The notes under the pieces are model-generated. The model saw only the letters and a list, made by a program, of their open reading frames with translations. It was not told the origin of the DNA and did no database searches. Source: Bacillota bacterium (GTDB taxonomy: Bacteria; Bacillota; Clostridia; Acetivibrionales; JAMNXU01). Taken from it: 64,000 bases of DNA. Below, one piece after another: positions 17,254 to 26,408 of this stretch (position 1 is the first letter of the stretch; every line of letters begins with the position of its first letter). Made by a program: the position numbers and the translations under genes. The DNA lies in the NCBI GenBank assembly GCA_023623175.1, contig JAMNXU010000031.1:21356-85355 (forward strand), in the 5' to 3' direction.

Positions 17254-17592
17254 ATGGTCCCCAAAATGGTGTACGAAGAGAAAAGGACAATGAGGGCAGA
17301 CCGTATATACTGGGCAGGACATATACCCTTTGTTTTCGGACCAAGCTTTGATGAGCAGTATGCGCCAGCAATGCCTTCGTTCCGCGATTTGTTCGATTAT
17401 GGTGATATAAGCGGCCTTGAAAAGAACTGGGGTGAAATTTCCGGGAAATACTGTGGAGTATTTTTGCATCAGGGCAGAAATTGTTTGCGTGTGATTTCCA
17501 AAAATGGAATTAATAACCTGCAACAAAATCCACAGATTCTGTTCTTGCATCAGCAGATGAACGGAGGGGATATGAACGGAGAGGATATATAA
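17254..17592 (+). CDS. Unrecognised open frame, possibly a gene remnant
   Basis: A 112-codon frame that is open back to about 17185. The upstream part reads AAKERTNSAE and then VPKMVYEEKRTMRADRIYWA. That vaguely recalls the C-terminal part of some DDE transposases, but I cannot place it in a family. The later part looks low in coding character. No convincing ribosome binding site is present. A perfect 10-bp-arm palindrome (17171-17192) lies just upstream. It may be a decayed insertion-sequence fragment or a chance frame. Confidence 0.25.
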   Translation: MVPKMVYEEKRTMRADRIYWAGHIPFVFGPSFDEQYAPAMPSFRDLFDYGDISGLEKNWGEISGKYCGVFLHQGRNCLRVISKNGINNLQQNPQILFLHQQMNGGDMNGEDI

Positions 17593-17678
17593 GTAATTGA
17601 AAACGCATCCGAAGGCTGTCATAATAAAAATAAACCTGATAAAATCTCGGATTAAATTTATTTATACAGGAGGTTGCC

Positions 17679-18572
17679 ATGCCACTCTCAGAAAAGTTTG
17701 TCAGAGGGCAGCTTGAAATCCTCAAGCCCATTACTGCTGGCGCCTCTTTGCAGGCCGCGCGCCTCGGTCAAAATGCACTGGGCAGGCTTGCGGCAAACAG
17801 ACTCAGACGAAAAGTTACTGTAGATATTAAGGATTTTGGTGAATTTTCCGCCGCATGGATTACTTCGAAAAAGCAAAGAGCAAATCAGGTAATTCTTTAT
17901 CTTCATGGAGGCGGATATGTCGCCGGAGGCATGGATTATGCCAAAGGTTATGGTTCTGTGCTGGCAGCACAGAATGGCATAGCCGTATTTTGCCCGGCAT
18001 ACAGACTTGCTCCGGAACATCCTTTTCCCGCTGCACTTAATGATGCCATGACAGCATACCAATATCTGTTAGACCAGGGATATCGAAGCTCGCAGATCGT
18101 CCTGTGCGGTGAGAGCGCCGGAGGAGGGCTCGTGTTTTCGCTTTGCCTGCAATGCAAGGCCACGGGTACTCCACTGCCATGCGGCATTGTAGCTATTTCG
18201 CCCTGGACAGACCTTACTTTATCCGGTCATTCATATGAGAAAAACCGGGAAAGCGATCCGTCTATGACGATTGAGCGCCTGCGATATTATGTGTCCTGTT
18301 ACACAGATGATGTTAAGAATCCTTTGGTATCACCGCTGTTCGGAGATTTGACCGGTTTACCTCCGTCACTGATTTTTGCAGGCGGAGACGAGATAATGCT
18401 CGATGATGCGGTCGCAATGAATCGAAAGCTGTGTGACGCCGGAAACCAGTCTGAACTTGTAATATCGCCAAAAATGTGGCATGCTTATATACTCTATGGT
18501 TTAAAAGAAAGAAAAGCAGATTCTGAAAAAATAACACGTTTTATAGAGAAGGTATTATATGAGAGAGACTAA
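17679..18572 (+). CDS. Alpha/beta hydrolase, hormone-sensitive-lipase-like esterase
   Basis: 297 residues. The oxyanion-hole motif HGGGYVAGG (near 74-82), the nucleophile elbow GESAGGG (near 145-151), an acid residue in GGDEIMLDD (near 236) and the His in MWHAYIL (near 268) mark the HSL/carboxylesterase branch. It has no signal peptide, so it is cytosolic. It likely hydrolyses short or medium acyl esters. The ATG follows CAGGAGGTTGCC. It overlaps the next gene by 14 bases, so the two are translationally linked. The partner acyltransferase suggests opposing ester-making and ester-breaking steps. Confidence 0.85.
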   Translation: MPLSEKFVRGQLEILKPITAGASLQAARLGQNALGRLAANRLRRKVTVDIKDFGEFSAAWITSKKQRANQVILYLHGGGYVAGGMDYAKGYGSVLAAQNGIAVFCPAYRLAPEHPFPAALNDAMTAYQYLLDQGYRSSQIVLCGESAGGGLVFSLCLQCKATGTPLPCGIVAISPWTDLTLSGHSYEKNRESDPSMTIERLRYYVSCYTDDVKNPLVSPLFGDLTGLPPSLIFAGGDEIMLDDAVAMNRKLCDAGNQSELVISPKMWHAYILYGLKERKADSEKITRFIEKVLYERD

Positions 18573-19839
18573 ACTTCGCTGGATGAAATTAGATAACGCA
18601 GCTAAAGTATATCCTGCTACAAAACGGCGCAATTGGAGTAATGTGTTCAGGCTTTCTGCGACACTTACAGAAAACGTTGACCCAAACGTGCTGCAAAACG
18701 TGCTGGATAATGTGGTCAAACGTTTTCCGTCCATTTCCGCCCGTATCCGCCGCGGCATGTTCTGGTACTATATCGAAGAACTGCCGAAGGCACCAAAAAT
18801 ACAAATGGAAGCATGTCATCCTTTAGCTCCCATGCCTTTTCACATGATACGAAAGTGCGCATTCAGGGTGCTCTACTATGAAAACCGGATTGCTATTGAA
18901 GTATTCCATGCCTTAACCGACGGAAACGGCGCAATGGTATTCCTGAAAACCCTTCTTTCAGAATACCTTAAAGCAAAATACAACATTACCGTCACACCAG
19001 GCCATGGAGTGCTCGATTGCGAAGAAGAACCGCGGGAGGAAGAACTCCAGGACAGCTTTCTTGTTCATGCGGGGAGTGTCAAACAGAGCCGCCGTGATGT
19101 GAGTGCCTACAGACTGCGCGGCACGCCGGAACCTGACAGATATATTACTGTTACAACCGGAATACTTGATGTAAAAGAAGTCCTGGCAAAGGCAAAATCC
19201 TATAACGTAAGCGTTACCGTGTTCCTGGCATCAGTTTTGATACAATCTATCATAGAGATACAGGAAGCCGCAGTGCCGGACATCAGAAAAAGAAAGCCTG
19301 TCAAAATTCTCATTCCTGTAGATTTAAGGCGCATTTACAACAGTGAAACATTGCGCAATTTTGTGCTCTATGTCACTCCGGGTGTCAACCCAAAACTCGG
19401 CACATTTACACTTGAGGAGATCATGCGGGCTGTACATCACCAGATGGGCGTTGAGATTACGGATAAGCAAATGAGGACGAAAATTTCAAAAAACGTTGCG
19501 GATGAATTAAATCCCGTGTTGCGTATCGCTCCACTTTTCCTGAAGAACATAGTTGTAAAACTGGTGTACAACGCAATCGGTGAAACCAAATCCTGTCTTA
19601 CCTTATCCAATCTCGGCGCAATTAAGCTGTCCGACGAAATGTATCCTTATATTAAGAGAATGGACTTTATTCTGGGTACGCAGGCAACCAGGCCAAACAA
19701 CTGTGGAGTCCTTTCCTACGGCGATAAAATGTATATCAATTTTACGCGCAACATCAAAGAGTCAACATTAGAGCGTATTTTCTTCACAAAATTACGATCC
19801 ATGGGACTGCATGTCAAAGTTGAGAGCAATAGCAGATAA
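18559..19839 (+). CDS. Alcohol-acetyltransferase/condensation-type acyltransferase
   Basis: 426 residues. The HxxxDG motif typical of CoA-dependent acyltransferases and NRPS condensation domains is present as HALTDG (117-122). The N-terminal segment RWMKLDNAAKVYPA and the C-terminal FTRNIKES region match clostridial proteins annotated as alcohol acetyltransferases. The expected reaction is acyl transfer from a thioester to an alcohol or amine, with donor and acceptor unknown. The start at 18559 lies inside the esterase gene. The zinc-ribbon membrane gene follows 44 bases downstream. Confidence 0.75.
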   Translation: MRETKLRWMKLDNAAKVYPATKRRNWSNVFRLSATLTENVDPNVLQNVLDNVVKRFPSISARIRRGMFWYYIEELPKAPKIQMEACHPLAPMPFHMIRKCAFRVLYYENRIAIEVFHALTDGNGAMVFLKTLLSEYLKAKYNITVTPGHGVLDCEEEPREEELQDSFLVHAGSVKQSRRDVSAYRLRGTPEPDRYITVTTGILDVKEVLAKAKSYNVSVTVFLASVLIQSIIEIQEAAVPDIRKRKPVKILIPVDLRRIYNSETLRNFVLYVTPGVNPKLGTFTLEEIMRAVHHQMGVEITDKQMRTKISKNVADELNPVLRIAPLFLKNIVVKLVYNAIGETKSCLTLSNLGAIKLSDEMYPYIKRMDFILGTQATRPNNCGVLSYGDKMYINFTRNIKESTLERIFFTKLRSMGLHVKVESNSR

Positions 19840-19883
19840 TAAAGAAAATTAATAATTTCTTGCAGGGAAAGAGGTAATTTATA

Positions 19884-20591
19884 ATGGCTTTCTGCATCAA
19901 ATGCGGAGTTGAACTGTCGGACACTGAAAAAAAGTGTCCGTTATGCAACACGATCGTCTACCATCCTGATATAAAAAGGGCCGAATCAAAGCCACCCTAT
20001 CCTCAGCATGAAGTTTTTCCTGAAGTTCAAACGAATAAATGCGGTACGCTGTTCATCCTGACCACCTTGTGCATCCTTGCATTAGTGGTTACCCTTCTTT
20101 GCAACTTCAGTATAAATGGCAGTTTGACCTGGTCACATTATGCCTGGAGCAGCATTGTCATGCTGTATATCATTGTCGTACTCCCGATATGGTTTAGCAG
20201 ACCGAATCCCGTGATTTTTGTTGCAGCTGACTACGCAGCCCTGGCATTATACCTTTGGTTTATCTGCTACTTAACCGGTGGCACATGGTTTTTAACCTTT
20301 GCCCTCCCAGTCGTCGGGTTAAATGCCCTTTTGGTCATCACGATGATCGTGCTGATACGCAATTTAAAGCATCGTATTCTGTATATACTTGGCGGTGGCT
20401 TTATTGTAGGCGGATTATTCATGCTGCTGACAGAATTTCTCATCAACTATACCTTTGAAATTCGCGGGATGCTCCGGTTGATTTGGTCTATCTATCCCTT
20501 TGCCGCCCTTTCTATAATAGGAATTGCACTTATAATCATTGAACTTAATCCTCCATTAAAGGAAGCTCTTCGTAAGAGATTTTTCGTTTAA
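19884..20591 (+). CDS. Zinc-ribbon membrane protein (DUF6320-like)
   Basis: 235 residues. An N-terminal zinc ribbon has C4-x-x-C7 and C18-x-x-C21 (FCIKCG, CPLCN). From about residue 55 there are six or so hydrophobic helices. Proteins of this build commonly stand next to an esterase and a condensation-type acyltransferase in clostridia, as here. Their role is not known to me. The membrane location suggests that the operon product is a lipid or envelope molecule, which is inference. Start ATG follows GGGAAAGAGG. Confidence 0.7.
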   Translation: MAFCIKCGVELSDTEKKCPLCNTIVYHPDIKRAESKPPYPQHEVFPEVQTNKCGTLFILTTLCILALVVTLLCNFSINGSLTWSHYAWSSIVMLYIIVVLPIWFSRPNPVIFVAADYAALALYLWFICYLTGGTWFLTFALPVVGLNALLVITMIVLIRNLKHRILYILGGGFIVGGLFMLLTEFLINYTFEIRGMLRLIWSIYPFAALSIIGIALIIIELNPPLKEALRKRFFV

Positions 20592-20660
20592 TATATTTAT
20601 AAGCATGAACTTGAGGCGTTTAAAAAAGAGTCAGCAAAGTTGAAAAAGAAATCTTAAATG

Positions 20661-20691
20661 AAAAAGGGCTGTGCAATGACAGCCCTTTTTT
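20661..20691. terminator. Bidirectional terminator
   Basis: AAAAAGGGCTGT / ACAGCCCTTTTTT with a six-base loop. T-tracts follow on both strands. It closes the three-gene operon on the plus strand and whatever once ran on the minus strand at 20742-20880. Confidence 0.85.
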
Positions 20692-20741
20692 GGGAAAAAG
20701 CCCGGAAAGAATTCCAGGCTTTGGTTTTTTTACTTAACAGG

Positions 20742-20880
20742 GATAAATCTGAACTCTGCATGGTTGGGTGCATCCAGGTCTTAAAAGGAGTTAATCTCCA
20801 CTTTATTTCTTGCGAGACTGAAATTGTTCTAAAGTGCCGGCATCGAAAACGAAAAGGTTTGCACCCTGATGATTCTTGAC
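20742..20880 (-). pseudogene. Remnant of a minus-strand gene 3' end
   Basis: On the minus strand the sequence ends in a coding-like tail DLDAPNHAEFRFIPVK and a stop, just before the bidirectional terminator. Directly upstream, in the same frame, is NNFSLARNKVEINSF but with a stop between the two. A further piece (GANLFVFDAGTL) is in another frame. This looks like the decayed end of a larger gene. The family is not identifiable. Confidence 0.35.
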
Positions 20881-20924
20881 TGAAAAAACCTGTTTACTCA
20901 ATTTACATATTAACTTCAGTCAAG
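20875..20924. promoter_or_regulatory. Inverted repeat upstream of xylA, candidate operator
   Basis: CTTGACTGAA (20875-20884) and its exact complement TTCAGTCAAG (20915-20924) are separated by 30 bases. A second pair, TTTACT / AGTAAA, lies partly inside. The repeat is about 280 bases before the xyl operon. It does not resemble the Bacillus XylR site that I know. Confidence 0.3.
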
Positions 20925-21119
20925 TAAATAAGACGGGTATCTGCATGAAATACTGAAAAATCGACATGAAATGAGGGAAAAAGGTTTCGGTTGTCTGCAC
21001 TGATCGCTGATATTTCCGAGGCAACAAATTCCAGTATGCGGAGGAGATGGAACTGAAATCAAAGGCTGGTATTGGACAAATACTATGCTAAACTTATGTT
21101 TTTAATTTTTTAAATGCTG

Positions 21120-21125
21120 TATAAT
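21120..21125 (+). promoter_or_regulatory. Putative -10 of the xyl operon
   Basis: A perfect TATAAT lies 79 bases before the xylA start. No good -35 is visible at 16-18 bases upstream, so an activator may be needed. That would fit a sugar-regulated operon. Confidence 0.4.
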
Positions 21126-21203
21126 TTTGCTTGTAGAGCCAGGAAAGAAAAAATATTCTTGAGATAAGCAAAGAATATTGAAACAGAAATGGGAGGGAGT
21201 ATT

Positions 21204-22538
21204 TTGAAAGAAATTTTTGAAAACCTGCCGAAGGTGCGGTATGAAGGTCCGGAGAGCAATAACCCCTATGCCTTTAAGTTTTATGACGCCGATCGTGTTA
21301 TTATGGGTAAGCCCATGAAAGATCATCTTCGCTTTGCGATGGCCTGGTGGCACAATCTTTGCAATGAAGGTTCAGATATGTTCGGAGCTGCAACCGGAGA
21401 CAAAAGCTTCGGCTGTATTCCCGGGACCATGGAGCATGCGTATGCCAAGGTAGATGCCGGTTTTGAATTCATGGATAAGCTGGGCATTGACTATTTCTGT
21501 TTCCACGATGCCGACATTGCGCCGCAGGCGGATACCATTGAAGAAACCAACCGTCGACTGGACGAAATTACCGATTACATCAAGGAGAAAATGGAAAAGC
21601 ATAACAAGAAGCTGCTTTGGGGAACGGCGAATTTGTTCAGCAGCCCTGTGTACATGAACGGAGCGGGAAGCACCAACAGCGTGGATGTATACTGTTATGC
21701 GGCTGCGCAGGTAAAGAAGGCGCTGGAACTGACAGTGAAACTGGGCGGGCTTGGTTATGTATTCTGGGGCGGACGCGAGGGCTATGAAACCTTGTGGAAT
21801 ACCGATATGAAGTTTGAGCAGGAAAATATCGCTGCCTTGATGCGCATGGCGGTTGATTACGGGCGCCGGATCGGGTTTAAGGGCGATTTTTACATTGAGC
21901 CTAAAGCGAAAGAGCCCATGAAGCATCAATATGATTTTGATACCGCCACTGCAATTGGTTTCCTGCGCCAGTACGGGCTTGATAAGGATTTCAAAATCAA
22001 TGTTGAAGCTAACCATGCCACGCTGGCGGGCCACACCTTCCAGCACGAGTTGCGAGTCGCGGCGATCAACGGAATGCTCGGTTCCATAGATGCCAACCAG
22101 GGTGATCTGCTGCTGGGCTGGGATACGGACGAATTCCCTTACAATGTTTACGAAACCACTGCCTGTATGTATGAAGTGCTGAAAGCAGGCGGTTTTAAAA
22201 ACGGCGGCCTCAATTTTGACGCCAAAACGCGCCGTTCAAGTTATACTTATGAAGATATGTTCCTGGCCTTTATTCTGGGTATGGACAGTTTTGCGCTTGG
22301 CCTGATAAACGCCGCCCGCATCATTGAGGACGGCCGCCTGGACGCTTTTATAAAACAGAGGTACAGTTCCTTTGATTCGGAAATCGGCCTTCGCATCCGC
22401 AGCGGTCAAACTACGTTGGAAGAATTGGCCGAATACGCTGTGAAAAAAGGAAAACCGCCTCTGCCGGGTTCGGGCAGGCAGGAATATATTCTGAGTATTA
22501 TAAATCAACTGATTAATAAATGGCAGGGATTAAAATGA
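21204..22538 (+). CDS. xylA: Xylose isomerase
   Basis: 444 residues from a TTG at 21204, with GGGAGGG six bases upstream. The in-frame ATG at 21189 overlaps that site. The enzyme interconverts D-xylose and D-xylulose. Signatures are FHDADIAP (H101, D104), [10 protein letters not shown] (near 185), [25 protein letters not shown] and [17 protein letters not shown], which provide the two metal sites. Length fits the class II enzymes of Firmicutes. The stop overlaps the next start (ATGA at 22535-22538). Confidence 0.96.
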   Translation: MKEIFENLPKVRYEGPESNNPYAFKFYDADRVIMGKPMKDHLRFAMAWWHNLCNEGSDMFGAATGDKSFGCIPGTMEHAYAKVDAGFEFMDKLGIDYFCFHDADIAPQADTIEETNRRLDEITDYIKEKMEKHNKKLLWGTANLFSSPVYMNGAGSTNSVDVYCYAAAQVKKALELTVKLGGLGYVFWGGREGYETLWNTDMKFEQENIAALMRMAVDYGRRIGFKGDFYIEPKAKEPMKHQYDFDTATAIGFLRQYGLDKDFKINVEANHATLAGHTFQHELRVAAINGMLGSIDANQGDLLLGWDTDEFPYNVYETTACMYEVLKAGGFKNGGLNFDAKTRRSSYTYEDMFLAFILGMDSFALGLINAARIIEDGRLDAFIKQRYSSFDSEIGLRIRSGQTTLEELAEYAVKKGKPPLPGSGRQEYILSIINQLINKWQGLK

Positions 22539-24631
22539 CGCGTGAAGAAGCCAGATTAAAGGCATCAGAATTGGTTGCACAGATGACAACTGAAGAGAAG
22601 ATATCGCAGCTTGTATACGACGCCCGCTCTGTCGAGCGGCTGGGCATTCCATCATATAACTGGTGGAATGAGGCGCTGCATGGCGTGGCCCGTGCCGGCC
22701 TGGCAACGGTTTTCCCGCAGGCGATTGCGATGGCCGCTTCCTTTGATCCGGAACTGCTGTATGAAGTAGCATCCGCAATTGCCGATGAAGCCCGGGCAAA
22801 ATACAACGCTGCGCAGCAGGAAGGGGATCACGGCATCTATAAAGGACTGACCTTCTGGTCACCCAATATCAATATTTTTCGTGACCCTCGCTGGGGACGC
22901 GGCCAGGAAACCTATGGCGAAGATCCGTTCCTTACCGCGACGATGGGTATGGCCTTTGTAAAAGGGCTCCAGGGGGACGGGGAATTCATGAAAGCAGCTG
23001 CCTGCGCGAAGCATTTCGCAGTACACAGCGGACCGGAGGCTTTAAGGCATTCCCTTGATGCCCGCGTGGATGATCGTGACTTGTTTGAGACTTACCTGCC
23101 TGCCTTTGAGTGGCTGGTGAAAGAGGCTAAGGTAGAAGCTGTGATGGGCGCATACAACCGCGTCAACGGAGAACCGGCATGCGGAAGCAAACGGTTGCTG
23201 GTTGATATCCTGCGCGGAGAGTGGGGATTTGAAGGGCATGTGGTTTCCGACTGCGGCGCCATCGCCGATTTCCATGAAAATCATCATGTCACATCCTCCG
23301 CTTATGAATCGGAGGCAATGGCTCTCAAGGCTGGTTGTGACCTGAACTGCGGGTGTGTGTACGCCGCCGGAAACATCCTGGTAGCCTTGGAGAAGGGATT
23401 GATTACGGAAGAGGATTTGGACCGTTCGGTCATTCGCTTGATGACCACGCGTTTCCTTTTGGGAATGTTTGAAGAAAAACCACCCTATGCGGATATCCCG
23501 CTTGAGGTGGTGGATTGTCCTGCTCACCAGGAGCTGAACCTGAAAATGGCGCAAGAATCCATTGTGTTATTGAAAAATACAGACAATTTTTTGCCTTTAG
23601 ACCCTGCACAGCTTAAATCCGTGGCGATTATCGGTCCAAACGCACAGTCCGTTTCGGTGCTGAAGGGCAATTACTGCGGTACTGCCGGTGAATATATCAC
23701 AATTGCTGATGGAATTCGCCGTTCGCTGCCAGGGGCCCGGGTTAATGTCATAACGGGCTGTAAATTATATGACCGCAAAGAAAGGGGCTATGAATGGGAT
23801 GGCGGCATTTCCGAAGCGGTAGCTTACGCACGCAGGGCAGACCTGACCGTTTTGTGTGTCGGACTGGATCCGACCATTGAGGGCGAAGAAGGCGAAGCGT
23901 CAAGCGAATATGCTATCGGGGACAAGCATAATCTGCTTTTGCCCAGGAGCCAGCAAAACCTGGTGGAAGCAGTATGCAGGGTTACCGACCGCCTGGTTGT
24001 TGTGGTTACAGCGGGAAGCTGTATCGATCTTGGCATTGCAAACACCCATGCGAAGGCCATCCTTCATGCCTGGTATCCCGGAGCGCGCGGTGGCGAAGCC
24101 GTGGCAGACATTCTGTTTGGGCGTGTCAGTCCTTCGGGCCGTTTGCCGGTTACATTCTATCACGACAATAACAATATCCCGGATATTACCGACTATCGGA
24201 TGGCCGGGCGTACATATCGCTTTTTGAAAGAAAAGCCGCTCTATCCTTTCGGTTACGGTTTGAGTTACACAACCTTTGCTTATCAGGATTTTGATATCAC
24301 AAAAACCGACGCTGGCCTCATCGCATCTGTAAGCGTAACCAATACCGGCTGTTGTTCCGGCCGCGAAGTGGTGCAGGTATACGCGAAGTTGAAAGACAGC
24401 CGTTTTCCTGCTCCCAATTTCCAGCTGTGCGGTATTGCCAGTGTTACACTGGATCCCGGTGAAACCGCCCGGGTGAATATTCCTGTTTCCGGGTATTGGC
24501 TCAAGGTTGTAACGGATAAAGGAAAACGTGTGGACCCCGACGAAGGCATTACCCTGTACGTGGGAGGTCATCAGCCTGATGAATACAGCTGTCAGCTGTG
24601 CGGTACAAAATGCTTGGAACGGAGGATATAA
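22535..24631 (+). CDS. GH3 beta-glycosidase, probably beta-xylosidase
   Basis: 698 residues from the ATG at 22535, which overlaps the xylA stop. An in-frame ATG at 22520 is a less likely start. The GH3 N-domain has [14 protein letters not shown] and the nucleophile Asp (near 239) in [10 protein letters not shown]. The second domain contains the GEEGEASS segment. The end is a fibronectin-III-like domain ([10 protein letters not shown]). There is no signal peptide, so it cuts imported oligosaccharides in the cytoplasm. Its place between xylA and xylB points to xylo-oligosaccharides, though GH3 specificity cannot be read safely from sequence. Confidence 0.9.
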   Translation: MTREEARLKASELVAQMTTEEKISQLVYDARSVERLGIPSYNWWNEALHGVARAGLATVFPQAIAMAASFDPELLYEVASAIADEARAKYNAAQQEGDHGIYKGLTFWSPNINIFRDPRWGRGQETYGEDPFLTATMGMAFVKGLQGDGEFMKAAACAKHFAVHSGPEALRHSLDARVDDRDLFETYLPAFEWLVKEAKVEAVMGAYNRVNGEPACGSKRLLVDILRGEWGFEGHVVSDCGAIADFHENHHVTSSAYESEAMALKAGCDLNCGCVYAAGNILVALEKGLITEEDLDRSVIRLMTTRFLLGMFEEKPPYADIPLEVVDCPAHQELNLKMAQESIVLLKNTDNFLPLDPAQLKSVAIIGPNAQSVSVLKGNYCGTAGEYITIADGIRRSLPGARVNVITGCKLYDRKERGYEWDGGISEAVAYARRADLTVLCVGLDPTIEGEEGEASSEYAIGDKHNLLLPRSQQNLVEAVCRVTDRLVVVVTAGSCIDLGIANTHAKAILHAWYPGARGGEAVADILFGRVSPSGRLPVTFYHDNNNIPDITDYRMAGRTYRFLKEKPLYPFGYGLSYTTFAYQDFDITKTDAGLIASVSVTNTGCCSGREVVQVYAKLKDSRFPAPNFQLCGIASVTLDPGETARVNIPVSGYWLKVVTDKGKRVDPDEGITLYVGGHQPDEYSCQLCGTKCLERRI

Positions 24632-24634
24632 CAC

Positions 24635-26152
24635 ATGTATTTATTAGGCATCGATATTGGTACATCCGGAACGAAAACCGTTCTTTTCAATGAACAGGGC
24701 CAGGCATTGGCGAGTTATACCGGGGAATATCCTTTATATCAGCCTCGTAACGGCTGGGCGGAACAGGATCCTGAGGATTGGTGGCAGGCAACCGTGAAGG
24801 GAATCCGGGCAGTACTTGCCTCGGTTCCCGAAGCAAGGAAGGATCGGATCGCTGTTGGCCTTTCAGGTCAAATGCACGGGCTGGTTATGCTGGATAAGGA
24901 AGGCAGGCTGCTGCGACGCTCTATCATCTGGTGCGATCAGCGTACCAGCGAAGAAGTCGAGCAGATGAACAGGATCGCAGGGGCACAGCGGCTGATCGAA
25001 ATTTCAGCCAATCCAGCCATGACGGGATTTACCGCCGCAAAAATTCTATGGGTGCAGAATCACGAGCCTGATATTTATTCACGCTGCGCACACATTCTTC
25101 TGCCGAAGGATTATATACGGTATCGACTGACTGGTGAGTTTGCTACCGAGGTTTCCGATGCCTCCGGCATGCAGCTGATGGATGTGAGAAACCGTTGCTG
25201 GTCCTCCGAGCTGCTGACTGCGTTTAATATTGACCGGGATGTTTTGGGTACGATGTATGAGTCGCCGGAGCTGACCGGCAATGTACATGACGAAGCTGCC
25301 AATGCTACGGGTTTGCCGGCAGGCACACCGGTGGTGGCCGGCGCCGGTGATAATCCCGCCGCGGCAATTGGAACCGGCATTGTGCGCCAGGGCAGAGCTT
25401 TCAATACCATAGGTTCTTCGGCTGTGATTTATGCCGTTACCGACGAACTGCGCCTGGACATGCAGGGACGTATACACAGCCTGTGTGCTTCCGTTCCGGG
25501 GAAATGGACTCTCATGAGCTGTACTCAAAGCGCCGGGCTGTCCCTGAAATGGCTGCGGGATACCTGCTGTACTGCTGAAATCGCCCTGGCCCGATGTGAA
25601 AAGGTGGATCCCTATAAAATCATGGATGAGTTGGCTGAAGGTGTACCGATCGGTGCTGATAAGCTGCTGTTTCTGCCTTACCTGATGGGTGAGCGTTCTC
25701 CGCATCCGGACCCGTTGTGCCGCAGCGCGTTTGTGGGGCTTACTGCCCGTCACGGCCGGCCGCATTTGATTCGGGCGGTGATGGAGGGTGTTGCGTATTC
25801 CCAGCGGGAATGCCTGGATGTATTCCGCGAAATGGGATTGAAGGTGGATTGCATGACCATTTGCGGCGGAGGCGGGAGGAGCAGGCTTTGGAGGCAGATG
25901 CTTGCGGATGTGTATGGCTGCCCCGTCAATACATTGAAGGTTGATGAAGGAGGTGCTCTGGGTGCCGCACTGCTGGCCGGGGTTGGAACCGGCATTTACA
26001 CCAGCGTGGAACAGGCCTGTGAAGCGGTAGTGCAGTACAATGAGCCGCAGGCGCCATCTCCGAACGCCAGTGAATATGAACCTTATTATGATTTGTATAA
26101 AAAGCTGTATCCCTGCTTGAAGCCGATTTTTGATCAACTGGCGGAAATTTAA
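24635..26152 (+). CDS. xylB: Xylulokinase
   Basis: 505 residues. It phosphorylates D-xylulose to xylulose 5-phosphate for the pentose phosphate pathway. FGGY-family features are the N-terminal GIDIGTSGTKTVLF phosphate-binding loop, GLSGQMHGLV, WCDQRTSEE, the catalytic Asp in VAGAGDNPAAAIG (near 232), YLMGERSPHPDP, and the C-terminal CGGGGRSRLWRQM. It starts three bases after the GH3 gene, with GGAGG in the GH3 end. The three genes thus form one compact xylan-utilisation operon. Confidence 0.95.
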   Translation: MYLLGIDIGTSGTKTVLFNEQGQALASYTGEYPLYQPRNGWAEQDPEDWWQATVKGIRAVLASVPEARKDRIAVGLSGQMHGLVMLDKEGRLLRRSIIWCDQRTSEEVEQMNRIAGAQRLIEISANPAMTGFTAAKILWVQNHEPDIYSRCAHILLPKDYIRYRLTGEFATEVSDASGMQLMDVRNRCWSSELLTAFNIDRDVLGTMYESPELTGNVHDEAANATGLPAGTPVVAGAGDNPAAAIGTGIVRQGRAFNTIGSSAVIYAVTDELRLDMQGRIHSLCASVPGKWTLMSCTQSAGLSLKWLRDTCCTAEIALARCEKVDPYKIMDELAEGVPIGADKLLFLPYLMGERSPHPDPLCRSAFVGLTARHGRPHLIRAVMEGVAYSQRECLDVFREMGLKVDCMTICGGGGRSRLWRQMLADVYGCPVNTLKVDEGGALGAALLAGVGTGIYTSVEQACEAVVQYNEPQAPSPNASEYEPYYDLYKKLYPCLKPIFDQLAEI

Positions 26153-26214
26153 TGCCCGGTTGATAGAGCTTCTGTAGATTTGGCTATCCACCGGACGCCT
26201 GAATACGGCTCCGA

Positions 26215-26299
26215 CCTGCGAATCGTTTTCGACGCTGCGGCTCGACGGCTGATTTTGGCAACTCATCTTTAAAGCAAATTTAGTTTTTGCAGTAAAATC
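26215..26299. mobile_element. Half copy of the MITE-like element
   Basis: These 85 bases are identical to 8660-8744, the right half of the 212-bp element, and end at the same GTAAAATC terminus. The left half with its inverted terminus is absent. No duplicated hexamer can be assigned. A perfect TATAAT (26303-26308) starts four bases after the element and may serve the rhamnosidase gene, with the repeat supplying the -35 region (TTTAGT, 26279-26284). Confidence 0.75.
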
Positions 26300-26408
26300 T
26301 TATATAATGTTAGATGCAGCAAGAATGTATAACCAGCGCTAAAATATAAAATCATGGAAAGCTTTTTTATTCTGTTCATTTTAAGATCATAAAAGGAAGG
26401 ATAAGAAA

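Noticed and set aside
20658..20879. A 73-codon plus-strand frame
   Set aside because: It begins inside the bidirectional terminator and overlaps the minus-strand gene relic. It has no coding character.
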